Below, in pieces: positions 1-6,065 of a stretch of DNA of 13,789 bases. Source of the DNA: Thermoplasmata archaeon (GTDB lineage: Archaea; Thermoplasmatota; Thermoplasmata; RBG-16-68-12); the NCBI GenBank assembly GCA_021788795.1, contig JAJYKG010000029.1, positions 1 to 13,789 of the forward strand, written 5' to 3'. Position numbers and translations under genes: made by a program. Under the pieces are notes generated by a model, which did not search any database, was not told the DNA's origin, and worked only from the letters and a program-made list of their open reading frames with translations. Every line of letters starts with the position of its first letter. The stretch's first letter is position 1.

Positions 1-73
1 CCTAGCCTGGTAGGGCGCTGGATTGCTAATCCAGTGCGCTCTGCGCCCGGGGGTTCAAATCCCCCTCCCCGCG
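1..73 (+). tRNA. tRNA-Ser (anticodon GCU), 5' end cut off by the window
   Basis: The window opens inside the D arm. The anticodon stem pairs 18-22 with 30-34 and encloses the loop TTGCTAA, giving anticodon GCT at 25-27 (reads AGC/AGU serine codons). A long variable arm is present, with stem GCGC 36-39 / GCGC 43-46 and loop TCT, as expected for the class II tRNA-Ser. The T arm pairs 49-53 with 61-65 around TTCAAAT. The 3' acceptor strand TCCCCGC (66-72) with discriminator G73 is followed by CGG, so CCA is not encoded. The 5' acceptor strand and start of the D arm, roughly 9-10 nt, lie outside the window. Confidence 0.95.
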
Positions 74-141
74 CGGTCCTTTCACAGAGTCTATGTGCCG
101 TCCGCGCCATCCCGTGCGGCCCACCGGCAGGCGGACACGGC

Positions 142-1494
142 ATGACCACGGTCGACCGGGCGAGGGTCCAGGCATTGATCGCGGAGGAGGAGGAGCGGTT
201 CGTCCGGAGGCACCCGAAGTCCCGGCGTCTCTTCGAGCGCGCGCGGAAGACGATGATCGGCGGCGTGCCGATGAACTGGATGATCGAGTGGCCCGGGCCC
301 TATCCGCTGTTCATGGAGGAAGCGCGGGGCGCGACGATCACGGACGTCGAGGGGCACCGGTACATCGACTTCTGCCTCGGGGACACGGGCGCGATGTTCG
401 GCCACTCCCCGGCCGCCACGGTCGCGGCCGCGGCGAGGCAGCTGCGCAAAGGCATCACGACGATGCTCCCGACGGACGACTCGTACTGGGTGGGGCGCGA
501 GCTCACGAAGCGCTTCGGCGTGCCCTACTGGCAGATCGCGATGACCGCGACGGACGCGAACCGGTTCGCCCTCCGTATGGCGAGGGAGACCACGGCCCGG
601 CGGAAGATCCTCGTGTTCAACGGCTGCTACCACGGGACCGTGGACGAGGCGCTCGTGCGGCTCGTGGACGGGAAGGTCGTGCCCCGGGAGGGCGCCATGC
701 CGCCGCCGGTGGAGCCGGAGCTCACGACGCGGGTCATCGAGTTCAACGACCTGCAGGCCTTGGAGGCCGCCCTCGCGCCGAGGGACGTGGCCGCGGTCCT
801 CATGGAGCCCGCGCTGACGAACTGCGGGATCGTCCTTCCGGAGGAGGGTTACCTGGACGGCGTGCGGGAGATCACGCGCCGCACGGGGACCGTCTGGATC
901 ATCGACGAGACGCACACCTGGTGCGCGGGGCCCGGCGGCTACACCGCGGCCCACGGCCTCGAGCCCGACATGGTGACCCTGGGCAAGCCCGTCGCGGGCG
1001 GCATCCCCGCCGCGGCGTTCGGCGCGAGCCAGGAGGTCTACGACAAGACGCTCGCGAACATGCTCGCCGGGACGACGGGCGTGAACGGGCTGGGCGGCAC
1101 GCTGACGGGGAACGCCTTCGCGCTCGCGGCGATGCGCGCGACCCTGGAGAAGGTGATCACGAAGCGGTCGTTCGACCATATGATCCCCCTGGCCACGCGG
1201 TGGACGCGGGGAGTCGCGGACGCGATCGAGGCCGCGGGCCTGCCATGGCACGTCGTCCAGCTCGGGGCGAGGGCCGAGTACCGCTTCCGCAGCCCGCCCC
1301 CGAGGAACGGCGCGGAGGCGATCGCATCGAAGGACGAGCGGCTCGACAAGTACGTGCACCTGATGGCCCTGAACCGCGGCATCCTCCTGACGCCGTTCCA
1401 CAACATGGCCCTCATGTGCCCGGCCACGACGCGGGCGCAGGTCGACCGCCACACGGAGGTCTTCCAGGAGACCGTGGCGGCGCTCGCCGCCTAG
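142..1494 (+). CDS. Class III PLP aminotransferase, glutamate-1-semialdehyde aminomutase-like
   Basis: A 450-residue fold-type I PLP enzyme of the class III aminotransferase family, closest in overall pattern to glutamate-1-semialdehyde 2,1-aminomutase and related amino-acid transaminases. Visible elements are the cofactor-binding Asp in IIDET (D255), the Schiff-base lysine in TLGKPVAGG (K282), and the LVFNGCYHG segment near 160. The usual cofactor-phosphate/substrate loop of the family (NSGTEA) reads MTATDA here (residues 134-139), so assignment as a true HemL is doubtful; a beta- or omega-amino-acid transaminase is equally possible and the substrate cannot be named. The start at 142 is preferred over an upstream extension, because that would run back into the tRNA and add a low-complexity Pro/Gly/Ala leader. 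The stop overlaps the ribosome binding site of the acetyltransferase downstream, so the two are probably co-transcribed. No clear TATA box was found at the expected distance. Confidence 0.85.
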   Translation: MTTVDRARVQALIAEEEERFVRRHPKSRRLFERARKTMIGGVPMNWMIEWPGPYPLFMEEARGATITDVEGHRYIDFCLGDTGAMFGHSPAATVAAAARQLRKGITTMLPTDDSYWVGRELTKRFGVPYWQIAMTATDANRFALRMARETTARRKILVFNGCYHGTVDEALVRLVDGKVVPREGAMPPPVEPELTTRVIEFNDLQALEAALAPRDVAAVLMEPALTNCGIVLPEEGYLDGVREITRRTGTVWIIDETHTWCAGPGGYTAAHGLEPDMVTLGKPVAGGIPAAAFGASQEVYDKTLANMLAGTTGVNGLGGTLTGNAFALAAMRATLEKVITKRSFDHMIPLATRWTRGVADAIEAAGLPWHVVQLGARAEYRFRSPPPRNGAEAIASKDERLDKYVHLMALNRGILLTPFHNMALMCPATTRAQVDRHTEVFQETVAALAA

Positions 1495-1503
1495 GAGACC
1501 GCA

Positions 1504-2451
1504 ATGCCCATCCGGACCTTCGACGAGGTCGATCCGTTCGAGATTCACAAGCTCACCCTCGCGTCCTTCGGGTGGGCCGTCCCGGAGAGCCGGCTGCGCC
1601 GCCAGATGCGCGTGGATCCGCGGGTGATGGACGGGTACGGGCGGTACTTCGTCGAGCGCGGCCGGCTGGTCGCCCAAGTCCTACCGCTCCGAATGCCCGT
1701 CCGCCTCACCTCCGGCGTCGAGACGGTCGGCGGGATCGCGGGGGTATGCTCCCTACCCGAGGTCTGGGGCCGGGGCCACATCCGCCGGCTCATGGAACAC
1801 GTGCACCAGCTGTACCGCCAGGAGGGGATCCGGATCGCGGCCCTCACGACGAGCCGCAACATCCGAGGGTACGGCGTGTACCAGAAGCTGGGCTACGTCG
1901 ACCTCGCCCCGTTCTACCGAGCGACGAAGCGGATCCGCGCGCGGCCGTCTCCGCCCCGGGGGCTGCGCCTGCGCGTCGCCCGCGCGAGGGACGTCCCGCG
2001 CATCCAGGGGCTCTTCCGCGAGTTCGCCAGGCCGTTCTACGGCTGGACGGAGCGCGACCCGAAGTTCCTCGGCGGAGAGCAAATCTGGTTCGACCGGGCG
2101 GTCGACCGATTCCGCCTCGTGTACCGCGGCGGGGAGCTCGTCGGATACCTGCGCATCATCCCCGGGGAGGAGGACTTCACCCAGGAGTACGTTCTCCGGC
2201 GGTTCCCGGACTTTCGGGCCTCCGTGCGCGCGGTCGAGGCGAGGACGCGCTTCGGCTTCGCCAACGTCGCGCCCCTGACCGCGGCCGCGGACCTCGCCCG
2301 CTTTCGGCGCCTCGGGTACGACATCGTCGGGCCCACGCCCAGTAAGGCCATGGCGATCCCCCTCGTCCCAACCCTGCGGCCGCAGGATCTCCCGCGGCTG
2401 TTCGGCGTCCCCCAGGGACGTTTCCTCCTGTACCCGACGGACGCCTTCTAG
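1504..2451 (+). CDS. GNAT family N-acetyltransferase, two-domain (Eis-like)
   Basis: A 315-residue protein with an N-terminal GNAT domain. The strand GGIAGVCSLP (about 76-85) is followed by the acetyl-CoA pyrophosphate-binding loop and helix VWGRGHIRRLM (about 87-97), then by an ALTTS...YGVYQKLGY segment (113-131) typical of GNAT motif B. Residues from about 150 onward look like a second, degenerate GNAT fold ending in RFRRLGYDIVG. This resembles the tandem arrangement of Eis-type acetyltransferases, though without the C-terminal sterol-carrier domain at usual length. ATG 1504 is preceded by AGGAG at 1493-1497, which overlaps the stop of the aminotransferase gene with a 6-nt spacer, so the pair looks like a translationally linked operon. 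An amine or amino-group acceptor is likely; the substrate is unknown. Confidence 0.82.
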   Translation: MPIRTFDEVDPFEIHKLTLASFGWAVPESRLRRQMRVDPRVMDGYGRYFVERGRLVAQVLPLRMPVRLTSGVETVGGIAGVCSLPEVWGRGHIRRLMEHVHQLYRQEGIRIAALTTSRNIRGYGVYQKLGYVDLAPFYRATKRIRARPSPPRGLRLRVARARDVPRIQGLFREFARPFYGWTERDPKFLGGEQIWFDRAVDRFRLVYRGGELVGYLRIIPGEEDFTQEYVLRRFPDFRASVRAVEARTRFGFANVAPLTAAADLARFRRLGYDIVGPTPSKAMAIPLVPTLRPQDLPRLFGVPQGRFLLYPTDAF

Positions 2452-2498
2452 CGGCACCGTTTTGTATCCGCGACCCCCATACGTCACGGGGCCGAGGG

Positions 2499-2732
2499 AT
2501 GCGAGCCTACGTCCTCGTCAAAGTGCAGACGGGTCGCGAACGCGACGCGCTCGACGCGCTCGACGGGATCGCGGCCCTGGAAGAGATCGACTTCCTCTTC
2601 GGCGAGTACGACTACATCCTGACCCTCCAGTCCTCGGACACCGCGACCCTCGCCAGGCTGATCACGACGCGCGTCCGGAAGGCGCCCGGCGTGGTCCAGA
2701 CCCAGACGCTCCTCGAGGCGCCGTTCCCGTAG
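2499..2732 (+). CDS. Stand-alone Lrp/AsnC ligand-binding (RAM) domain protein
   Basis: A 77-residue protein that is just the alpha/beta RAM (regulation of amino-acid metabolism) domain found at the C-terminus of Lrp/AsnC regulators, with no helix-turn-helix. The pattern is typical: an opening strand AYVLVKVQTG, a helix, then the FLFGEYDYIL strand-turn (about 33-41) where the domain forms its amino-acid-binding dimer interface, and a terminal VVQTQTLL strand. Such free-standing RAM proteins are common in archaea; they oligomerise and may sense amino acids or modulate full-length Lrp proteins. The gene lies 47 nt after the acetyltransferase, with a T-rich TATA-like stretch near 2460-2467, so it may have its own promoter. 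The specific role is unknown. Confidence 0.85.
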   Translation: MRAYVLVKVQTGRERDALDALDGIAALEEIDFLFGEYDYILTLQSSDTATLARLITTRVRKAPGVVQTQTLLEAPFP

Positions 2733-2740
2733 GGTGGGGA

Positions 2741-2789
2741 CCGCGGGACCTCGCGGCCCGGGTGGGCGAAATCAACCTTATTCAAGGTT
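2741..2789. terminator. Two inverted repeats between convergent genes, possible terminator
   Basis: Immediately after the RAM gene there are two potential hairpins: CCGCG 2741-2745 / CGCGG 2752-2756, and AACCTT 2774-2779 / AAGGTT 2784-2789 with a 4-nt loop. They lie in the 109-nt gap where this gene and the DUF1684 gene converge, so termination on both strands is needed here. No long T tract, the usual archaeal signal, follows either repeat, so a terminator role is only inferred from position. The A/T-rich second repeat stands out against the GC-rich surroundings and could instead be a protein-binding site. Confidence 0.3.
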
Positions 2790-2841
2790 AACTTCTGAGG
2801 CACACCGAAACGGACTCCGGTGGGGTCCGTCCGGCGCGGCC

Positions 2842-3408
2842 TCAGTGCAGCGGGAAGGCCTTCTCGCCCGCGCGGATGGGCACGGTCAGCCAGTTCTCCA
2901 TGGGCGGGAAGGGGCACACGTAGTCGTCGCTGTAGGCGCAGTACGGGTTGTAGGCCAGGTTGAAGTCGAGCACGTACTCGTCCGAGGGCTCGTCCTCCAG
3001 GTCCAGGTACCGCGCGGCGCCGTAGGATTCCTTCCCCGACGTCGCGTCGCGGAACGGGACGAACAGGGAGGCGTCCTCGTGGTGGTGTCCCGGCTGCGGG
3101 GCGGCCTTGTACGCGTACAGGCGCTGCTTCACGCCGTCGATCTCGAAATCGAAGTGCCCGTAGCGGACCATGGGCCGCGGGATCCCCTTCGACGTCGCCA
3201 GGGTCACGGGCTCCGGATTCGGCAGCTTCGTGAGCTGCACGTGGAGGCGGAACTTCAGGTCGGCCGGGAAGTACTCGAGGCCGCGGAACGCGCCGCGGGT
3301 CTCGGCCGGGATGGGGGAGTCGGGGTCCGTCTGGAAGTAGTAGTCCTTCTCCTTGCGCTGGAGAGGCAGGTCCCGGGCGTAGTCCCCGGGCGACGGGTCG
3401 CGCCGCAT
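2842..3408 (-). CDS. DUF1684 family protein
   Basis: A 188-residue protein recognised as DUF1684. It has an N-terminal RKEKDYYF segment followed by SPIP, a central YGHFDFEIDG and SLFVPFRDATSG region, and the family's strongly conserved end: YGAARYLDLE, then LDFNLAYNPYCAYSDDY, CPFPP-EN, and VPIRAGEKAF. The molecular function of the family is not known; no enzyme motif or signal peptide is visible. The start at 3408 was chosen because a TATA-like box is centred about 29 nt upstream, which fits a leaderless message. A GTG at 3451-3453 would overlap the upstream stop (GTGA) and add 15 residues, so coupled translation from there cannot be excluded. Confidence 0.85.
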   Translation of the reverse strand: MRRDPSPGDYARDLPLQRKEKDYYFQTDPDSPIPAETRGAFRGLEYFPADLKFRLHVQLTKLPNPEPVTLATSKGIPRPMVRYGHFDFEIDGVKQRLYAYKAAPQPGHHHEDASLFVPFRDATSGKESYGAARYLDLEDEPSDEYVLDFNLAYNPYCAYSDDYVCPFPPMENWLTVPIRAGEKAFPLH

Positions 3409-3433
3409 GGAGGACACCACGGCGGCCGCGCGG

Positions 3434-3441
3434 GATAAAGG
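3434..3441 (-). promoter_or_regulatory. TATA-like box for the DUF1684 gene
   Basis: On the minus strand the sequence reads CCTTTATCC, centred about 29 nt before ATG 3408. This is the spacing for transcription starting at or next to the start codon. No Shine-Dalgarno site precedes that ATG. The box sits at the junction with the upstream gene, so it may be an internal promoter. Confidence 0.45.
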
Positions 3442-3449
3442 ATGCGGGC

Positions 3450-3767
3450 TCACAGGGAGTAGAGGTCCTGCTTGGCCCGCGCGAGCAGGTCCTTCTCCTG
3501 CGCCCCCAGGTGCGACGGCGGCACCGTACGCTCGACGAGCTCGACGAGGCTCGTGGCCGCGGAGATCTTCTGCGCCTGGGCGGCCTTCTTGATCATCTCC
3601 GCCGCGAAGCGGGCCTTGAGCTTGGACAGGCCCGCGTCCTCGGGCGCGATCGCGAACATCTCCTCGAGGAGCTTGAGGGAGTCCTCGAAGCGCGATTGCT
3701 TCACGAGGGAGCGGACCGCGCGCTCGAGCATCGTGAAGCGGTGCACGGTCCCCGCGTCGAGGGCCAT
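3450..3767 (-). CDS. Small helical protein of unknown function, TPR-like
   Basis: A 105-residue protein that I do not recognise. It appears all-helical, with repeated charged/amphipathic segments (LERAVRSLVKQ, FEDSLKLLEEM, LSKLKARFAAEMIKKA, AQEKDLLARAKQDLYSL). The segment around residues 13-50, with its F-DSLKLLEEMFAIAPED turn, is reminiscent of one or two TPR units and suggests a protein-interaction role, but this is weak. There is no signal peptide or membrane segment. ATG 3767 is supported by a TATA-like box centred about 28 nt upstream. It follows the carrier/E1/rhodanese gene by 43 nt on the same strand, and its stop overlaps a possible GTG start of the DUF1684 gene. Confidence 0.65.
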   Translation of the reverse strand: MALDAGTVHRFTMLERAVRSLVKQSRFEDSLKLLEEMFAIAPEDAGLSKLKARFAAEMIKKAAQAQKISAATSLVELVERTVPPSHLGAQEKDLLARAKQDLYSL

Positions 3768-3791
3768 CCCACCCCGGATGCGGCGTCCGCC

Positions 3792-3798
3792 CTTATGC
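3792..3798 (-). promoter_or_regulatory. TATA-like box for the small helical protein gene
   Basis: The minus strand reads GGCATAAGGG, centred about 28 nt upstream of ATG 3767. The spacing matches the leaderless pattern seen at the other first-in-unit genes in this window. It lies in the 43-nt gap after the upstream gene's stop. Confidence 0.45.
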
Positions 3799-3810
3799 CT
3801 TGCGCGGACG

Positions 3811-5268
3811 TCAGTAGCGCGGCATCCCCGGGTCGATCTCGTCGGCCCACGCGTCGATGCCTCCCTCGAGGTTCTTCACCTTGCGGAAGCCGAGCTCCCG
3901 CAGGAAGTTCGTGATCCGCGCGGAGCGCCCGCCGGACTTGCAATAGACGACAATCTCGTCCGCGGTGCTCAGCTCGTGGACGCGGTTCGGGACCTGGGCC
4001 ACGGGCATGAGGACCGCTCCGTCCAGGTGGGCGATCTCCCACTCCAGCGGCTCGCGGACATCCAGGAGGACCACGCTCCCGCCGTTGTTGAGTCGCTCCT
4101 TGAGCTCCTCGGCCGAGATCTGGAACTCCTCGCTCACCTGTTCCCCGGGCGCGTTCACGCCGCAGAACGCCTCGTAGTCGATGAGCTCCTTGATCGTGGG
4201 ATGCGTGCCGCAGACCGGGCAGTCCGGGTTCTTCCGGAGCTTGAGCTCGCGGAACCGCATCTTCATGGCGTCGAAGACGAGGAGGCGTCCGACGAGCGGG
4301 TCGCCCTTCCCCAGGAGGACCTTGAGGGTCTCGATCGCCTGGATCGAGCCGACGATCCCGGGCAGGACGCCGAGGACGCCGCCCTCCGCGCACGATGGCA
4401 CGAGGCCGGGCGGGGGCGGCTCCGCGTACAGGCAGCGGTAGCAGGGGCCCTTGGAAGCCCAGAAGACGCTGGCTTGGCCCTCGAAGCGGAAGATGGAGCC
4501 GTAGACGTTCGGCTTGCCCAGGAGGACCGCGGCATCGTTCACGAGGTACCGCGTCGGGAAGTTGTCCGTGCCGTCGACGACGACGTCGTAGTCCTTGAGC
4601 ACGTCCAGCGCATTCTCCGACGTCAGGCGCGTGTCGTAGCTCTGCACGTCCACGTTCGGGTTGATCGCCTGGACGCGCTCCTTCGCGACCTCGAGCTTCT
4701 TGCGGCCGACGTCCTTCGTGCCGTACATGACCTGCCGCTGCAGGTTCGTCAGGTCGATCGTGTCGAAGTCGACGATGCCGATGCGGCCCACGCCGGCGGC
4801 CCCGAGGTACTGGAGGAGCGGGTTGCCCAGGCCGCCCGCGCCGACCACGAGGACGGAGGACTGCTTGAGCTTGATCTGCCCCGCCATGCCGACCTCGGGC
4901 AGGATGAGGTGGCGCGAGTAACGCTTGATCTCCGCGGGCGTGAGGGCGTCGCGGCGCCGAGATGCGACGGACTCCATCACGGAGGACGAGCCGCCCGCGA
5001 TGCTGGGGACGATCGTGATCGTGTCCCCGTCCTTCAGGGGCGTGGCCTCCTTCTGCAGGTAGCGGATGTCCTCCTCGTTCAGGTAGACGTTCACGAAGTT
5101 GCGCAGGTGGCCCTCGTCCGTGTAGAGGTGGCGGCGCAGGGCGTCGTACTGGCCGACGAGGGCGCCGAGCGCCTCGCGGACGTCCTTGGCCTGCAGCTCG
5201 ATCGCGTCCTGGTTCGCCGCGTACTGGCGCAGCGGCGTCGGGATGAGCACCTTGACTTTCGCGCCCAT
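3811..5268 (-). CDS. moeB: Fused CysO/MoaD-like sulfur carrier + ThiF/MoeB adenylyltransferase + rhodanese
   Basis: A 485-residue three-part protein. Residues 1-93 are a ubiquitin-fold sulfur carrier of the MoaD/ThiS/CysO type: FVNVYLNEEDIR (58-69), then DGDTITIVP and a diglycine at 92-93. The pattern and length match M. tuberculosis CysO closely. Residues about 98-355 are an E1-like ThiF/MoeB domain: nucleotide loop GAGGLG (143-148), VDFDTIDLTNLQRQ (166-179), DGTDNF (232-237), zinc cysteine pairs C276/C279 and C350/C353, and a conserved C293. Residues about 380-485 are a rhodanese domain with active-site loop CKSGGRS (C443). The E1-plus-rhodanese part resembles MoeZ/MOCS3, which adenylates a carrier's C-terminal Gly and converts it to a thiocarboxylate. 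Fusion of the carrier in front is the odd feature: the diglycine is followed by SSSV and Met98. ATG 5268 is supported by a TATA-like box about 26 nt upstream. The carrier could serve cysteine, molybdopterin or thiamine synthesis; the nearby cysM and JAMM genes favour cysteine. Confidence 0.93.
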   Translation of the reverse strand: MGAKVKVLIPTPLRQYAANQDAIELQAKDVREALGALVGQYDALRRHLYTDEGHLRNFVNVYLNEEDIRYLQKEATPLKDGDTITIVPSIAGGSSSVMESVASRRRDALTPAEIKRYSRHLILPEVGMAGQIKLKQSSVLVVGAGGLGNPLLQYLGAAGVGRIGIVDFDTIDLTNLQRQVMYGTKDVGRKKLEVAKERVQAINPNVDVQSYDTRLTSENALDVLKDYDVVVDGTDNFPTRYLVNDAAVLLGKPNVYGSIFRFEGQASVFWASKGPCYRCLYAEPPPPGLVPSCAEGGVLGVLPGIVGSIQAIETLKVLLGKGDPLVGRLLVFDAMKMRFRELKLRKNPDCPVCGTHPTIKELIDYEAFCGVNAPGEQVSEEFQISAEELKERLNNGGSVVLLDVREPLEWEIAHLDGAVLMPVAQVPNRVHELSTADEIVVYCKSGGRSARITNFLRELGFRKVKNLEGGIDAWADEIDPGMPRY

Positions 5269-5290
5269 GGGGATGGCTCCTATTACGCTG

Positions 5291-5297
5291 TTATACT
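5291..5297 (-). promoter_or_regulatory. TATA box for the carrier/E1/rhodanese gene
   Basis: The minus strand reads TAAGTATAACAG, with the box centred about 26 nt upstream of ATG 5268. This is the best TATA match in the window and stands in GC-rich DNA. An AGGAG-like stretch also precedes the ATG by about 9 nt, so a short leader with a ribosome binding site is an alternative. The gap 5269-5422 is shared with the divergent DUF998 gene. Confidence 0.55.
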
Positions 5298-5396
5298 TAG
5301 GCCTTCCGCCCTCGTCCGCAGGAGGATTCGGAGAGATATGGGCGTTCTTCCCAAGAGCATGGCGCATCGGAATGCTGTCCCCCGCGCGGAAACCGG

Positions 5397-5402
5397 TTAT
5401 AG
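5397..5402 (+). promoter_or_regulatory. TATA-like box for the DUF998 gene
   Basis: TTATAG in a GGTTATAGTA context, centred about 24 nt before ATG 5423. That is slightly closer than the other boxes, so the exact start of transcription is uncertain. It forms the other half of a divergent promoter region. Confidence 0.4.
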
Positions 5403-5422
5403 TACGGGCGCTTGGGCGCGCC

Positions 5423-6022
5423 ATGCGCACGGACCGCCGCACCCTCGCGGGTCTCCTGCTGCTCGTGGGATCGGTACAGTTCCTGCTCGCCATGCTCGTC
5501 GGTGAAGGCATGCGCCCCGACTTCAGCATCTCGACGAACCCGATCAGCGACTTGGGCGTCGGGTCCACGGCCCTCCTGTTCAACACGTCCATCGTGATCC
5601 TGGGGCTCCTGATCCTCGGGGCCGCGTGGCTCTACCACGGCGCGTACAAGCGCCTCTGGGTCACGATCCCGTTCCTCCTCGCGGGCGTCGGGCCCATCGG
5701 CGTCGGGCTGTTCCCGGAGACCACGGGGACGCCCCACCTCGTGTTCGCGTTCATCTCCTTCTTCTTCGGCGGCCTGCTGGCGATCCTGACCGCGTTCCCG
5801 ACGCGGCCCCCGTTCCGGTACATGTCCATCGTCCTCGGCGTCGTCGGCTTGGTGGCGCTCGTCCTGTACGCGACCCACACGTACCTGGGCATCGGCGACG
5901 GCGGCATGGAGCGGATGATCGCCTACCCAGTCCTCTTCTGGGGAATCGCCTTCGGCGGGTACCTCATGGCCTCCCCCTCCACGCCGGAGGCGAAACCCGC
6001 TCCGGAGGCTCCCGCGAGCTGA
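5423..6022 (+). CDS. DUF998 family integral membrane protein
   Basis: A 199-residue protein with six predicted membrane helices at about 9-25, 49-70, 77-96, 106-124, 134-150 and 165-182. The pattern matches DUF998: N-terminal helix, then STNPISDLGVG, a helix, and the characteristic GLFPETTGTPH loop (96-105) before the fourth helix. The tail after 183 is Pro/Ala-rich and soluble. The function of the family is not established. ATG 5423 gives the normal family length; the open frame continues upstream, but that extension overlaps the divergent gene and looks non-coding. Confidence 0.85.
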   Translation: MRTDRRTLAGLLLLVGSVQFLLAMLVGEGMRPDFSISTNPISDLGVGSTALLFNTSIVILGLLILGAAWLYHGAYKRLWVTIPFLLAGVGPIGVGLFPETTGTPHLVFAFISFFFGGLLAILTAFPTRPPFRYMSIVLGVVGLVALVLYATHTYLGIGDGGMERMIAYPVLFWGIAFGGYLMASPSTPEAKPAPEAPAS

Positions 6023-6035
6023 GCGGCCGGTCAGG

Positions 6036-6041
6036 TTTATC
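6036..6041 (+). promoter_or_regulatory. TATA-like box for the aldo/keto reductase gene
   Basis: TTTATC in GGTTTATCTT, centred about 27-28 nt before ATG 6066. This supports leaderless transcription and decides the start among GTG 6054, ATG 6066 and ATG 6078. Confidence 0.5.
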
Positions 6042-6065
6042 TTCCGTGGGCGCGTGGATGGGCCC

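Noticed and set aside
142..1494. Naming the aminotransferase hemL
   Set aside because: The NSGTEA loop is replaced by MTATDA and no heme-pathway genes are nearby; only the superfamily is safe.
93..2345. A 750-residue open frame on the plus strand over the aminotransferase and acetyltransferase genes
   Set aside because: It is Arg/Gly/Pro/His-rich with no domain pattern, a typical out-of-frame reading of GC-rich coding DNA. The other two frames here encode recognisable proteins.
4970..4995. A hidden frameshift or missed stop splitting the carrier from the MoeB part
   Set aside because: Both halves are in the same frame with no stop in that frame. The TGA inside GTGATG is out of frame with the carrier. 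A sequencing error cannot be fully excluded but nothing in the sequence calls for one.
5186..5422. A longer N-terminus for the DUF998 protein
   Set aside because: The extension overlaps the start of the divergent sulfur-carrier gene, lacks family similarity, and skips a well-placed ATG that gives normal family length.
5269..5422. A riboswitch or structured leader in the divergent gap upstream of the sulfur-carrier gene
   Set aside because: The TATA box leaves almost no transcribed leader on the minus strand, and no conserved riboswitch core was recognised on either strand.
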